Shown in pieces: positions 47,976-57,192 of a stretch of DNA of 64,000 nucleotides (positions within the stretch are counted from its first letter, which is position 1; each line of letters starts with the position of its first letter). The DNA lies in NCBI GenBank assembly GCA_943330915.2, contig CALQJO020000001.1:1-64000 (forward strand). The letters are read 5' to 3'. Both the position numbers and the translations under genes were made by a program. The notes under the pieces were generated by a model. It was not told the origin of the DNA, made no database searches, and saw only the letters and a program-made list of their open reading frames with translations. The stretch comes from Rhodoferax sp. OV413. GTDB taxonomy: Bacteria; Pseudomonadota; Gammaproteobacteria; Pseudomonadales; Pseudohongiellaceae.

Positions 47976-49496
47976 TCAGCGCAATTCAAGCACCAGAGTT
48001 GTTCCCCTGCCTTCACGTACGACTCTGATCGGTACAAAACCTAGAGCCGGAAGTTCCTCAACTACACGATTAAAATCATCAACATTTTGTATGGCCTGAT
48101 GATTTAGCGACACAATGACGTCGCCACTCTCTAATCCTGCAGACCTGGCAGGTCCGTCACGCAACTGGTCTACTTGTACACCACCTTTGGCAAGCGCTGG
48201 CACAGCGGAGCGCAGGTCAGCATCCAGATTCTGTACCGTCAGAGCCAGACTGTTTCCGCGCGGAGCGCTGGGTCGCGTGCCAGTGGATGCCTGATCAGCA
48301 CCCGGCAGAGAACCAACGATTACAGGGAGTTGGACTGTCTCGCCATCCCTCAGCACAGTAAGTTCTGCAGCCGTTCCCGGGCGTACCTGGCCTACATAAA
48401 ATGGAAGCTGGGACGACTGTTCAATCTGGATCCCATTAAATGCAAGGATGATATCGTTATTGAGCACACCGGCCTGTTCTGCCGGACTGCCAGGTTGAAC
48501 TTCATCTACAAACGCGCCGCGTGGTCTGTCCAAACTGAATGCCTGGGCAAGCGCATTATCAACATCCTTTATCAAAACACCTAACAAGCCTCGACTGACA
48601 GCCCCGGTTTCTCTTAACTGTTCAACAACATTCAGTGCCATATTGCTGGGAATGGCAAACGAAATGCCATTTGATCCGCCGGTGCTGCTTAGGATCTGGG
48701 AGTTGATTCCGATGACTTCTCCGTTCAGATTGAATAACGGTCCGCCTGAGTTTCCCTGATTGATTGCAACGTCTGTCTGTATAAATGAAACATAATTGGC
48801 AGGGCCGCGCGACGGAACGTTTCTGGATTTGGCGCTGACTATCCCTGCGGCTGCAGAGAATTCAAGTCCGAAAGGAGAGCCGATCGCCAGCACCCATTCG
48901 CCAACTCGTACCTGTTCCGAGTCCCCGAATTTGACGGCGCGTAATCCGGTAGCATCAATCTTGATCAGCGCAACATCAGACAACTCATCACTGCCTATAA
49001 TGTCAGCAGAATATTCACGACGGTCGGTCAGCGTTACGGTGATCGTGTCAGAATTCGCCACGACATGATGATTGGTGATGATGTAGCCATCCTCACTCAT
49101 TATAAAACCTGAGCCAACGCCTCCTCTGGGGCGGGTCTGAGCGTCGGGATCTATGGGTAACCCGTCCGGTCTGAGTTGACGCAACAATTCTTCGATCTCG
49201 CCCTGTTGTGTGCCGGATGCAACCGGCACACGTTGAACCGTGGTGATGTTTACTATCGTGGCAGCGTTGTCTTGTACCAGATCGGCAAAATCCGGCAGGC
49301 CTCTTTGAGCAGACGCAGGAGAAGACATCAGAAGCAATACCAACACCGAGAAAACAGGTGTGGGCAGAAATGCAGGAAGTGAACCGGCAAGCCGACCAAT
49401 AACAGCGACAATTGATAAGCGTGAAGTGGGTGGGGAGACGGAGGTCAACGTCCTGTTTGGAAAGATTTTCAACAGGCAGGTCGATTTTATCAGCAT
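47976..49496 (-). CDS. mucD: Periplasmic serine protease MucD/DegP family
   Basis: HtrA-type protease/chaperone of the periplasm. 506 residues. Catalytic triad: His in IITNHHVVANSDTI, Asp in SDVALIKID, Ser in INQGNSGGPLFN. Two PDZ domains follow (GVLIKDVDNALAQAF onward and LTVQNLDADLRS onward). The signal region is unusually long, about 64 residues, with hydrophobic core VFSVLVLLLMSSPASA before cleavage near SAQRG; GGAG upstream supports the ATG at 49496. MucD next to rpoE and rseA is the Pseudomonas arrangement, but rseB and rseC are missing between them. Confidence 0.95.
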   Translation of the reverse strand: MLIKSTCLLKIFPNRTLTSVSPPTSRLSIVAVIGRLAGSLPAFLPTPVFSVLVLLLMSSPASAQRGLPDFADLVQDNAATIVNITTVQRVPVASGTQQGEIEELLRQLRPDGLPIDPDAQTRPRGGVGSGFIMSEDGYIITNHHVVANSDTITVTLTDRREYSADIIGSDELSDVALIKIDATGLRAVKFGDSEQVRVGEWVLAIGSPFGLEFSAAAGIVSAKSRNVPSRGPANYVSFIQTDVAINQGNSGGPLFNLNGEVIGINSQILSSTGGSNGISFAIPSNMALNVVEQLRETGAVSRGLLGVLIKDVDNALAQAFSLDRPRGAFVDEVQPGSPAEQAGVLNNDIILAFNGIQIEQSSQLPFYVGQVRPGTAAELTVLRDGETVQLPVIVGSLPGADQASTGTRPSAPRGNSLALTVQNLDADLRSAVPALAKGGVQVDQLRDGPARSAGLESGDVIVSLNHQAIQNVDDFNRVVEELPALGFVPIRVVREGRGTTLVLELR

Positions 49497-49603
49497 TCTG
49501 TTTTCTCCAGATTGGATGACAGAGACAGATGGTTGCCTGAAAGCCGGTCAACCAAATAGAGATGCTGATAAACATACCTCGTTGAACGCATTCATTCAAC
49601 GGT

Positions 49604-49638
49604 TGTAAAAAATATGACTATATTCAGTAAATATAGTC
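49604..49638 (-). terminator. Intrinsic terminator after rseA
   Basis: On the minus strand GACTATATT and AATATAGTC (49616-49638) form a nine-bp AT-rich stem with a five-base loop. ATATTTTTT follows, five bases after the rseA stop. The stem is weak in GC but the U-run is good. It would separate rpoE-rseA from mucD, implying a promoter of its own for mucD in the next 110 bases. Confidence 0.6.
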
Positions 49639-49643
49639 TGGGT

Positions 49644-50357
49644 TCAGGGGGTGTCGCGCCGTACCTCTTCGATCAACTCGAGATCTGACACAGGCCTCAG
49701 CATGGAAGACTCATCCAATATATTAAATGGTACCGGGACGTCACTTCGGCGGGGGATGGAGACACTTCTGATGTAGTTATTCAACCGCTGTTGAGCTTCC
49801 TCATCAACTGCAACCTGAACATTTTGCCTTTCAGTCATGTCAGGTGTTGTTTGCTCAGTTGTTGCGGTTGAGCTAGCGATATCAGGTTGAACGCCAGATG
49901 GGGTTAACACAGACTGCATCCCTACAAACACCGCCAGTGCTACTGACGCTGCGATAGCCAAGCGTGCCATATCCCGATGCCATGGTTTGATGGTTTTCCT
50001 GGCTGCAGTGTGCAAATTTTGCCGATCTGTAACTTGCAGTGGTTGCTGATGAACCTCCATCATGATGCGATCAAGCAAGGCACCTGAATTCTTGTTCGTC
50101 AAAGAGAGTGATGCGGTGCGCATATCAAGTGGTTCTGCATCAAACGTTGCGCGCGCAAGATTATATCTTTCCCACGTCATTCGCAGTTCCGGCGATGCAG
50201 CAACCCGAGATAACAACCTTCGCAACTCAAATTCACCAAGCTCCCCATCCATAAGCGCCGACAATGCCTCTTCGTCAGTCAAGGACAGGTTCCGGTTATC
50301 GCCATTCATCGTGTCTGAATCCTTCTGTGCTGTTCTATTCTGCTCTTTCTGATTCAT
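49644..50357 (-). CDS. rseA: Anti-sigma-E factor RseA (MucA)
   Basis: Inner-membrane anti-sigma factor holding RpoE. 237 residues. The cytoplasmic anti-sigma domain (about 25-125) starts at TDEEALSALMDGELGEFEL and contains SPELRMTWERYNLARATF. One membrane helix occupies about 130-151 (ARLAIAASVALAVFVGMQ). A periplasmic tail of about 85 residues contains EAQQRLNNYIRSVSI, resembling the RseB-binding C-terminal domain. GAGG precedes the ATG. It follows rpoE but no rseB is found downstream, so the usual RseB shield against DegS is either encoded elsewhere or lost. Confidence 0.9.
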   Translation of the reverse strand: MNQKEQNRTAQKDSDTMNGDNRNLSLTDEEALSALMDGELGEFELRRLLSRVAASPELRMTWERYNLARATFDAEPLDMRTASLSLTNKNSGALLDRIMMEVHQQPLQVTDRQNLHTAARKTIKPWHRDMARLAIAASVALAVFVGMQSVLTPSGVQPDIASSTATTEQTTPDMTERQNVQVAVDEEAQQRLNNYIRSVSIPRRSDVPVPFNILDESSMLRPVSDLELIEEVRRDTP

Positions 50358-50483
50358 GCAGTTACCTCATTAGGGATTTGCATTTTCTGACTGACTTAAA
50401 ACTAAACTTGAAATCATGACAGTGATAGGACAGCTGATTCTGTTTCAAGTTCCCCTGAATCGGAAAAAAGCACAGCTCCAGGC

Positions 50484-51062
50484 TCATGGATTCATCGCTT
50501 CTTTTATACACTTGTCGATTGCCTCTCTTGCCCGAAATATACGAGACCGCACCGTGCCAACGGGGCAATCCATAATCTCGGTAATATCTTCATAGCTGAG
50601 GCCTGAGAATTCACGCAGTGTGAATGCCGTTCTTAGCTCTTCAGGCAGATTATCAATGGCTTTGTTGATAATTCGTTGCAGATCTTCCTTTTCCATTGTT
50701 GCATCGGGTGTTTCGACATCGCGCAAGGTACTGGTGTCATCAATCAGTTCCGCATCATCCATATCGACATCAGTACTGGGTGGTCTTCTGCCTCGTGATA
50801 CCAGATAGTTCTTGGCGGTATTAACCGCTATGCGATAAAGCCATGTATAGAAAGCGCTCTCCCCCCTGAAGCTGGGCAATGCCCGATAAGCCTTGAGAAA
50901 TGCTTCCTGAGCGACATCCTCAGCCTCGTGCGGGTCTTTGACAAAGCGACTTATCAAGCCCAGTACCTTGTGCTGATAACGCAACACAAGCAGGGTAAAA
51001 GCTCTGGAATCGTTCTGTAGTACTCGCTCTACCAGTTGATTGTCGGTATCCGTGCTTTTCAT
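50484..51062 (-). CDS. rpoE: RNA polymerase sigma factor RpoE (AlgU)
   Basis: ECF sigma factor of the envelope stress response. 192 residues. Region 2 has LLVLRYQHKVLGLISRFVKD, EAEDVAQEAFLKAYRALPSF and ESAFYTWLYRIAVNTAKNYL; region 4 has SGLSYEDITEIMDCPVGTVR and SRIFRAREAID. The sequence is very close to E. coli RpoE and Pseudomonas AlgU. The ATG lacks a good Shine-Dalgarno. It is divergent from nadB. I could not find a convincing GAACTT/TCTGA autoregulated promoter upstream. Confidence 0.97.
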   Translation of the reverse strand: MKSTDTDNQLVERVLQNDSRAFTLLVLRYQHKVLGLISRFVKDPHEAEDVAQEAFLKAYRALPSFRGESAFYTWLYRIAVNTAKNYLVSRGRRPPSTDVDMDDAELIDDTSTLRDVETPDATMEKEDLQRIINKAIDNLPEELRTAFTLREFSGLSYEDITEIMDCPVGTVRSRIFRAREAIDKCIKEAMNP

Positions 51063-51178
51063 ACAATGATGACTGACTACCTGTTGAAACGTTTTACAGC
51101 GGTGACCTGATAATCAAGCAGATCGCAGGATATGAATATGATTGGAGAGTCTATAGAATTCTGGGTTCTTCTACCACA

Positions 51179-52819
51179 ATGGATACAGCTACCTTGTTCG
51201 ACTTTGACATCCTGATTATTGGCAGCGGTGCAGCAGGCTTGAGTCTTGCGTTAAAAACGGCTGAATTTGCCAAAGTTGCGGTGTTGAGCAAGGGTACTCT
51301 GAGTCAGGGCGCAACTTACTGGGCTCAAGGTGGTATTGCCGCGGTACTCGATGAAAGCGACAGTATTGATGCTCATATTGCAGATACCCTGGACTCAGGT
51401 GCGGGACTTTGCCATGAGGAGATTGTTAGGCACATTGTTGAGCACAGTCAGCAAGCTATTCAATGGCTGGTAGAGCAAGGTGTGCCCTTCACCGTTTTGA
51501 CGCCGGAGGAAGCTGGGTCAGGCCCTGCGTCGATGCCATTAAATCGCGACAATCTGAAGCCTCTTCACCTCACTCAGGAAGGTGGCCATAGTCATCGCAG
51601 AATTATTCATGCAACCGACGCCACTGGCCGGGCTGTCTTTGAAACACTGAAATACAGAGCTCTGCAAACGCCGGGTATAACACTGTTTGAAAACAGATTG
51701 GCGATTGATCTGATTACGTCCGAGAAACTCGGGTTGCCGGGGAAAACCTGCGTTGGTGCTTACGTCTTCAACCCTGACAGTGACAAAGTTGAAGTTTTCA
51801 AGGCACGCTTTGTGATACTGGCCTGTGGCGGCGCCAGCAAAGCATATCTGTACACAACTAATCCAGACAGTGCTACGGGTGACGGTATCGCAATGGCGTG
51901 GCGAGCTGGCTGCCGTGTGGCCAATATGGAATTCAACCAGTTTCACCCAACCTGCCTGTATCACCCACATGCCAAGTCATTTTTGATTACTGAGGCCTTG
52001 CGCGGCGAAGGTGCAACGCTTGAGTTGCCCGATGGCAGTCGGTTTATGCCGGAATTTGATGCGCGGGCGGAGTTGGCACCGCGGGACATCGTGGCGCGTG
52101 CGATTGATCATGAAATGAAGCGTCTGGGTTGTGACTGTGTCTATCTCAATATTTCGCATCAGCCAGCGGCATTTATAAAAGAGCATTTCCCTACTATTTA
52201 TGCGCGTTGTCTTGAGTATGGTATCGACATTACTCTGGATCGTATTCCAGTGGTACCCGCTGCCCACTATACCTGCGGCGGAGTGATGGTTGATAAGTGT
52301 GGCAGAACCGATATTAGCAACCTGTATGCCATTGGCGAGACCAGCTTTACAGGATTGCACGGCGCCAATCGTATGGCAAGTAACTCACTTCTTGAGTGTT
52401 TTGTGCTGGCATTTGGTGCGGCCGAGGATATCTATTCGCGGCTTGATTACATTGAGAAAGTGCCGGTCAGTATTCCAGACTGGGATGAAAGCCGCGTAAC
52501 CCGCTCTCAGGAAGAAGTGGTTGTGGCGCATAACTGGGATGAGTTGAGACGGGTGATGTGGGACTTTGTTGGCATTGTGCGCAGTGATAGCCGATTGTTA
52601 AGGGCCAGCAAACGCATCGATCTGCTGGAGCAGGAAATCTCTTTCCATTATCGTCACTATCTGATCAGTCGTGATTCTCTGGAGTTAAGAAATCTGGTGC
52701 TGGTTGCTAAGCTGATTGTGGACTGTGCGCTGTTGCGTAAAGAAAGCCGCGGTCTGCACTTTAATATTGACTACCCCGATCTTAGTGATGTTGCTACCGA
52801 TACGATCCTTAGACCCTGA
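51179..52819 (+). CDS. nadB: L-aspartate oxidase
   Basis: FAD enzyme oxidising L-aspartate to iminoaspartate for quinolinate and NAD synthesis. 546 residues. FAD motif [16 protein letters not shown] near residue 14. [35 protein letters not shown], NFxxFHPT-type [40 protein letters not shown] and [15 protein letters not shown] mark the NadB branch of the succinate-dehydrogenase flavoprotein family. Divergent from rpoE and convergent with ygfX, the common order in gammaproteobacteria. The start has no visible Shine-Dalgarno. Confidence 0.97.
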   Translation: MDTATLFDFDILIIGSGAAGLSLALKTAEFAKVAVLSKGTLSQGATYWAQGGIAAVLDESDSIDAHIADTLDSGAGLCHEEIVRHIVEHSQQAIQWLVEQGVPFTVLTPEEAGSGPASMPLNRDNLKPLHLTQEGGHSHRRIIHATDATGRAVFETLKYRALQTPGITLFENRLAIDLITSEKLGLPGKTCVGAYVFNPDSDKVEVFKARFVILACGGASKAYLYTTNPDSATGDGIAMAWRAGCRVANMEFNQFHPTCLYHPHAKSFLITEALRGEGATLELPDGSRFMPEFDARAELAPRDIVARAIDHEMKRLGCDCVYLNISHQPAAFIKEHFPTIYARCLEYGIDITLDRIPVVPAAHYTCGGVMVDKCGRTDISNLYAIGETSFTGLHGANRMASNSLLECFVLAFGAAEDIYSRLDYIEKVPVSIPDWDESRVTRSQEEVVVAHNWDELRRVMWDFVGIVRSDSRLLRASKRIDLLEQEISFHYRHYLISRDSLELRNLVLVAKLIVDCALLRKESRGLHFNIDYPDLSDVATDTILRP

Positions 52820-52849
52820 AGTGGGTTTTATGGATAGATGTTGCTGCGA

Positions 52850-53326
52850 TTATTTGACGGATTTGGCTTGGCGATGAGGCTTTCGGCGATACTGACCCGC
52901 AGATAAAAAGCAGCGGATTCGACGTTGGTCTTCATGACTGCAAGAGTCAGGCAGAATAATCAGCGTGTGTCTGTTGCCTGCAGTCCTGAATTCAAGGACT
53001 TGAATCCACCAGAGACAATAGAAATGAGTCAGCTCTGCTTTAAGCCAGCGCCCATTGCTAAGTTTCAGTGCCATTAACGGTTGCCCGGAGTTTTGCTCGA
53101 TATCGGTATCGATATCAGTATCGTTGTCAGTGTCACAGGTAAATCCGCGAACCCAAGGCTGCCAGATTGACCAGCCAAACCCCTGAAGGCACGTCAGCAT
53201 CAGCAATCCTGCCATCGATGGCAGTGTGATGTTTGAAATCATTATTGCGTAAAAAACGCCAGCCATGACCAGCGCACGCAGCGCCATCAAATATCGGGAT
53301 TGTGAAAAGTGGATATCCATATCCAT
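52850..53326 (-). CDS. ygfX: YgfX/CptA-like membrane protein with Asp-rich repeat
   Basis: 158 residues. Two membrane helices lie in the first 55 residues (LMALRALVMAGVFYAIMI and ITLPSMAGLLMLTCLQGFGW). A soluble beta domain follows, with LKLSNGRWLKAELTHFY and LWWIQVLEFRTAGNRHTLII, and a basic C-terminus. E. coli YgfX is proposed to affect FtsZ and MreB and to pair with SdhE (YgfY). The pairing with sdhE nine bases upstream supports the call. Between the halves lies TCDTDNDTDIDTDIEQ, an Asp-Thr/Asn/Ile repeat I do not associate with the family. Confidence 0.8.
   Translation of the reverse strand: MDMDIHFSQSRYLMALRALVMAGVFYAIMISNITLPSMAGLLMLTCLQGFGWSIWQPWVRGFTCDTDNDTDIDTDIEQNSGQPLMALKLSNGRWLKAELTHFYCLWWIQVLEFRTAGNRHTLIILPDSCSHEDQRRIRCFLSAGQYRRKPHRQAKSVK
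53098..53134 (-). repeat. Short tandem GATAYC-like repeat inside ygfX
   Basis: About six imperfect six-base units (GATACC, GATATC, GATACT, GACACT types) encode the alternating Asp residues of YgfX. Such a tract could expand or contract in six-base steps without breaking the frame. Confidence 0.6.
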
Positions 53327-53335
53327 GGTGATTGC

Positions 53336-53605
53336 TCAATGTGGTCTAGCGACGCCCGAAACAGCGAACTCACGTATTTTTGCGATGATAATTTGCATTT
53401 CTTTATCCGGATGCTGGACGCGCTCTACTAGGCAGGCAAATAAATCCTGATCTTCTTCTGTCAGCAAACGTTCATAACGTTTGTGATCAGTATCATCTAG
53501 TTCCGGTAACTTTTTCTCTGCAAAAGGCAGAAGCAGAATATCCAGCTCCCACATACCGCGGCGACTATGCCAGAGCATTTTTTTGTAGGTGATATCTGAT
53601 ACCAT
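53336..53605 (-). CDS. sdhE: FAD assembly factor SdhE (CptB/YgfY)
   Basis: 89-residue helical protein that promotes covalent flavinylation of SdhA and FrdA. The family motif RRGMWELDILLLPF near residues 15-28 contains the RGxxE element. EEDQDLFACLVERVQHPDKE is the second conserved block. Normal length. It lies upstream of ygfX and divergent from ygfZ, the usual ygfX-sdhE-ygfZ neighbourhood. Confidence 0.95.
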   Translation of the reverse strand: MVSDITYKKMLWHSRRGMWELDILLLPFAEKKLPELDDTDHKRYERLLTEEDQDLFACLVERVQHPDKEMQIIIAKIREFAVSGVARPH

Positions 53606-53687
53606 AAAGGCTCCTCAACAGGCGGCATTTTTTGCTACCTCAGCCTCCTTATACTAACTCATAATCCGCTTTGAATCCGGAATAACT

Positions 53688-54614
53688 ATGACGACAATCA
53701 TTGATACAGATACAGCTGTTGTCGACACCGGTGCCTGGTTTTTGACATTGGATTCCATGGCAATCACTGAAGTAAATGGCGAAGACAGCAAACGCTTTTT
53801 ACAAGGACAGCTCAGTTGTAACCTGCTGAAACTCAGCGAAGGGAATACTCTCAGGGGCGTATTGTGTAACCTCAAAGGGCGGGTTATCGCCGATGTCAGA
53901 GTACTTTCCGGCGACAATGCAGTATTGTTGATATCGCGTAGCGATCTACAGGAAAAAATTCTTACGACTTTGAATAAGTACCGGGTGTTTTTCAAAACAT
54001 CATTGCGAGCAACCGGGACGCAGTATTGTGTTTACGGTATAGGTGGCGTCAATCTTGCTGCTACCGTCAATGCATTAGGAATTTCTTTGCCCGACATTGC
54101 TGACAGTTGCGTTCGGGTTAAGGGCATAACATTGATCAGTATGCCGATGTCCTCTTTGTATGCTCTCCCCCGTTTTTTGTTGGTCTTCGAGCGTGGCTCA
54201 GAGCAGTCACAAGCGCTTTGGCAAACCCTGCGTTCCTTGCTCGAAAGCGTGCCGGAGTCTATGTGGACAATGGCAGATATCAGAACAGGCCAGGCACATC
54301 CTGACCTGAGTCAGTCTGAAGTGTTTACACCACAGCTGCTGAACTACGACATCAATGGCGCAATCGACTTTAAAAAGGGTTGTTACACAGGACAAGAAAT
54401 TGTCGCGCGTATGTTTTATAAAGCCGACGCAAAACGCAGGCTTTATTATATGAACACCAAGCTTGTGCCAGGCTCTGACGAGAGTGAAGGTGTGTGTGCT
54501 CCGGCAGACGATGTTGTCAAGTCAGTGAGTTATGCAGATGGCAGCATTGAGAGTCTGGTAATCCTCAATCGTGAGCAGGCTGAGCAGATGAATCACGTAT
54601 TCAGTTTCGAGTGA
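53688..54614 (+). CDS. ygfZ: tRNA-modifying protein YgfZ (folate-dependent Fe-S repair)
   Basis: 308-residue member of the GcvT-like family that uses tetrahydrofolate to support certain Fe-S enzymes, including MiaB. The signature KKGCYTGQEIVARMFYKADA near residue 230 holds the conserved Cys. EVNGEDSKRFLQGQLSCNL and GVLCNLKGRVIADVRVL match the N-terminal family pattern. Located next to sdhE as in E. coli. A TATACT near 53650 could be its -10, but no good -35 goes with it. Convergent with the M48 peptidase gene, 12 bases apart. Confidence 0.94.
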   Translation: MTTIIDTDTAVVDTGAWFLTLDSMAITEVNGEDSKRFLQGQLSCNLLKLSEGNTLRGVLCNLKGRVIADVRVLSGDNAVLLISRSDLQEKILTTLNKYRVFFKTSLRATGTQYCVYGIGGVNLAATVNALGISLPDIADSCVRVKGITLISMPMSSLYALPRFLLVFERGSEQSQALWQTLRSLLESVPESMWTMADIRTGQAHPDLSQSEVFTPQLLNYDINGAIDFKKGCYTGQEIVARMFYKADAKRRLYYMNTKLVPGSDESEGVCAPADDVVKSVSYADGSIESLVILNREQAEQMNHVFSFE

Positions 54615-54626
54615 TTCACTGCATGA

Positions 54627-56477
54627 TCAAAATTTGGCTGGCAACGGGCACCCCAATATTTCTGATGTCGTGCGCATTAATTCGTTTTCGGTGACCGTCA
54701 CACCATTGTCGTGGTAAACACAGAGCAACATTGCGTTGAGCAATTGCCTCTTGTCAGCGTAGGTGAGCGATTTCAGTTGAATGGCTGACAACTGGAAACT
54801 TGAAAGGGTCAATTGATCTGCCGGTATCAACTCAAGTTCTTTGGTATGCAGTGCATTTGCAGCAGAGTTGAATGCGAGTTCAGCATCAACGCCCGATAAA
54901 CCGCCGCTGAAGGTCAAAACTGATAGAAAGACACTGAGGTTTTTTTGTTGGTCGCTCAGACTTGTCTGCACTGACAGATGAACCTGAGCATTAAAATCAA
55001 GCATCCTGTCCAAATGATTGCTTGCCAACTGGAATATCAACCAAGAGTGCAAGTCAGGTCGGGGATCCGTCTCTATCAGTTTGCTCCAAACCGCTCGGAT
55101 CTGTTTGTATTGCTGGACTGTCAGTTGCCTTAGTGTGCCAAGGCACAAACTGATCAACGCAAGTCGATGTGCGGGTTCTATCACAGCTTGACTGCGGAAA
55201 AGGCTGGCGGCTTCCGCGGCAAGGGTTGGGCTGATAACTGCTAACCTTTGTTCAATAACGCTGTCACCTGAAGGTGCTGACTCAATATCCTGCCTGAGCA
55301 TCAGGATACAGATAATTGCCGATGCGCCCAGAGCCTCCCTGGCAACGCGCTGGTACTCAGCAGGCATTTCCTGCAGCACATGCCTTGCCTGGTTGATGTC
55401 CTCTTCATTCGCAGTGCCCGCCCTGCTGACAGCAAATCCGGCGGCCACCAGGGGAGACATATTCGACTCTTGTACTGGGGTTGTTGCGCTGAATTCTCCG
55501 CTCCATTCAGGATCCAGAGCTTCAATACGTTGCTGCAGCGGTGGATGAGTGGCAAACAAAGCATTGAATCGATGTTTAACGCCTTCGCTGAACAAGGCAT
55601 GACTAATTTGCGTGGCTGCAGGATTGTCCAAAAAGTGATTGCCGGTATCAACGCCGATACGTTTGAGAGCCCCCGCTATACCAGCAGGATTTCGGGTGTA
55701 TTGCACAGCCGATGCATCGGCAAGAAATTCACGTTGTCGACTGACAGCTGACTTGATCAGACCTCCAAAAAACGATCCTGATGCGCCGATCACGACCAAT
55801 CCAATCCCAAAAAACGCCACGGTTGCGTTATTGTTGTTTCGCCGGGATGATGATGCGGCACGCAGCAGATAATGACCCATTATCCCTAGCACCATAATGC
55901 CGTGTAGCAAGCCAATCAATCTCAGGTTAAGTCGCATATCACCATGCAGGATGTGACTGAACTCGTGTGCAATGACCCCTTGGAGTTCGTCCCTGTTAAG
56001 CTTTTCAATGGCCCCGCGCGTGACCCCAATGACAGCATCTGCACTGGAATGTCCGGCAGCAAAAGCATTTATAGACACTTCCTCCATGATATAAACAGGC
56101 GGCACGGCAGTGCCCGATGCGATGGCCATTTCTTCCACGACATTCAACAGCTTTTGTTCATCCACTGACTTTGGTGTTATCAACAGACGCGCATTCATCA
56201 TTTGAGCAACAGCATCACCCCCTTGTCTCAGACTGAATGTTTTAAACACACTGCTGACAACAACAACCAGCAATACCGCAAGGCTTACGGCTGCATACAG
56301 TCCCGGTTCCTTGGGGGTGAATAAAGGCCCAACCTCGGTATAGGTGCCAGAGATACTAAAAACGAGGTAGAGCAACAGATTGGTTAAAACCAGCAAACTC
56401 AGCAACGATAGTACAAACAGAAACACCAGATGCCGTGTGCGGCGTCTGGCAAGGTCTTGGGCTTTGAAAAAATCCAT
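54627..56477 (-). CDS. M48-family (HtpX-like) membrane metallopeptidase with long C-terminal extension
   Basis: 616 residues, about twice the length of HtpX. Two membrane helices in the first 85 residues (LVFLFVLSLLSLLVLTNLLL and YAAVSLAVLLVVVVSSVF). Zinc motif HEFSH at residues 171-175 within GVIAHEFSHILHGDMRLN; third ligand in REFLADASAVQYTRNP. Two more helices lie between (LIGLLHGIMVLGIMGHYLL and VAFFGIGLVVIGASGSFFGG). The M48 part ends with ATHPPLQQRIEAL near residue 330. The remaining 280 residues are helical, with no motif I recognise. It lies 35 bases downstream of lemA; LemA-M48 pairs are widespread. Confidence 0.9.
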   Translation of the reverse strand: MDFFKAQDLARRRTRHLVFLFVLSLLSLLVLTNLLLYLVFSISGTYTEVGPLFTPKEPGLYAAVSLAVLLVVVVSSVFKTFSLRQGGDAVAQMMNARLLITPKSVDEQKLLNVVEEMAIASGTAVPPVYIMEEVSINAFAAGHSSADAVIGVTRGAIEKLNRDELQGVIAHEFSHILHGDMRLNLRLIGLLHGIMVLGIMGHYLLRAASSSRRNNNNATVAFFGIGLVVIGASGSFFGGLIKSAVSRQREFLADASAVQYTRNPAGIAGALKRIGVDTGNHFLDNPAATQISHALFSEGVKHRFNALFATHPPLQQRIEALDPEWSGEFSATTPVQESNMSPLVAAGFAVSRAGTANEEDINQARHVLQEMPAEYQRVAREALGASAIICILMLRQDIESAPSGDSVIEQRLAVISPTLAAEAASLFRSQAVIEPAHRLALISLCLGTLRQLTVQQYKQIRAVWSKLIETDPRPDLHSWLIFQLASNHLDRMLDFNAQVHLSVQTSLSDQQKNLSVFLSVLTFSGGLSGVDAELAFNSAANALHTKELELIPADQLTLSSFQLSAIQLKSLTYADKRQLLNAMLLCVYHDNGVTVTENELMRTTSEILGCPLPAKF

Positions 56478-56512
56478 GAGTCCGGGCTTCCGGCAGTCAA
56501 TCAGATAGGTGA

Positions 56513-57109
56513 CTAAAAGCTGACTTTAGGTGCAGCCTGAATCTCAGCAGAATCTGCAAATTCAAGCAGTCCAGCGTCAGAGCCGTGACCAAATGCAGCA
56601 GCGAATACCACAGGCGGAAAACTCTGGCGGTAGGTGTTGTAGTTCATAACCTGATCGTTGTAAGCCTGCCGTGCAAAAGCAACTTTGTTCTCAGTCGATG
56701 TCAGTTCTTCGCTCAACTGCATCATGTTCTGATTGGCTTTCAGATCCGGATAAGCTTCCATCACTACGCTCAGTCTGCCCAAAGCGCCGGCCAGTATGCC
56801 CTCTTGTCCTGCCAGTGCTGACATCGCAGCGGGGTCGCCAGGATTTGCCGACGCTGCACCAAGGCCTTGGGCTGCTGCGTTACGTGCCTGAATGACTGCT
56901 TCGAGCGTGTCGCGCTCATGAGACATATAGGCTTTGGCTGTTTCGACCAGATTGGGGATCAGGTCGTAGCGACGCTTAAGCTGAACTTCAATTTGCGCAA
57001 AAGCATTCTGAAAGCGGTTACGAAGGCTGACCAGTTGGTTATAAATACTGATCAAGTAGATGGCGAGAATGACGATTAAAAACAACAAAACGATAGCAAA
57101 GATACCCAT
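56513..57109 (-). CDS. LemA family protein
   Basis: 198 residues. N-terminal membrane anchor (IFAIVLLFLIVILAIYLIS), short outside tail and long helical-bundle domain inside. Family motif: FAQIEVQLKRRYDLIPNLVE and TAKAYMSHERDTLEAVIQAR, then QLSEELTSTENKVAFARQAY and NDQVMNYNTYRQSFPP. The C-terminal 30 residues (FADSAEIQAAPKVSF) are LemA-like. Role unknown; the partnered M48 peptidase downstream suggests envelope proteolysis. Confidence 0.93.
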   Translation of the reverse strand: MGIFAIVLLFLIVILAIYLISIYNQLVSLRNRFQNAFAQIEVQLKRRYDLIPNLVETAKAYMSHERDTLEAVIQARNAAAQGLGAASANPGDPAAMSALAGQEGILAGALGRLSVVMEAYPDLKANQNMMQLSEELTSTENKVAFARQAYNDQVMNYNTYRQSFPPVVFAAAFGHGSDAGLLEFADSAEIQAAPKVSF

Positions 57110-57192
57110 TTGACACCGACTCCCTTGTCAATTTGCCACCTGCGCTGCGCCTGACCGCAGCAGCAAGTGGCGCTGCATCACGAATGCCGCTC

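Noticed and set aside
50362..50568. 68-codon minus-strand frame between rpoE and rseA
   Set aside because: Most of it overlaps rpoE in another frame, it has no Shine-Dalgarno and no conserved features.
51063..51178. Sigma-E autoregulated promoter upstream of rpoE
   Set aside because: A GAAC is present on the minus strand, but no TCTGA- or TCAAA-like -10 lies at the right spacing.
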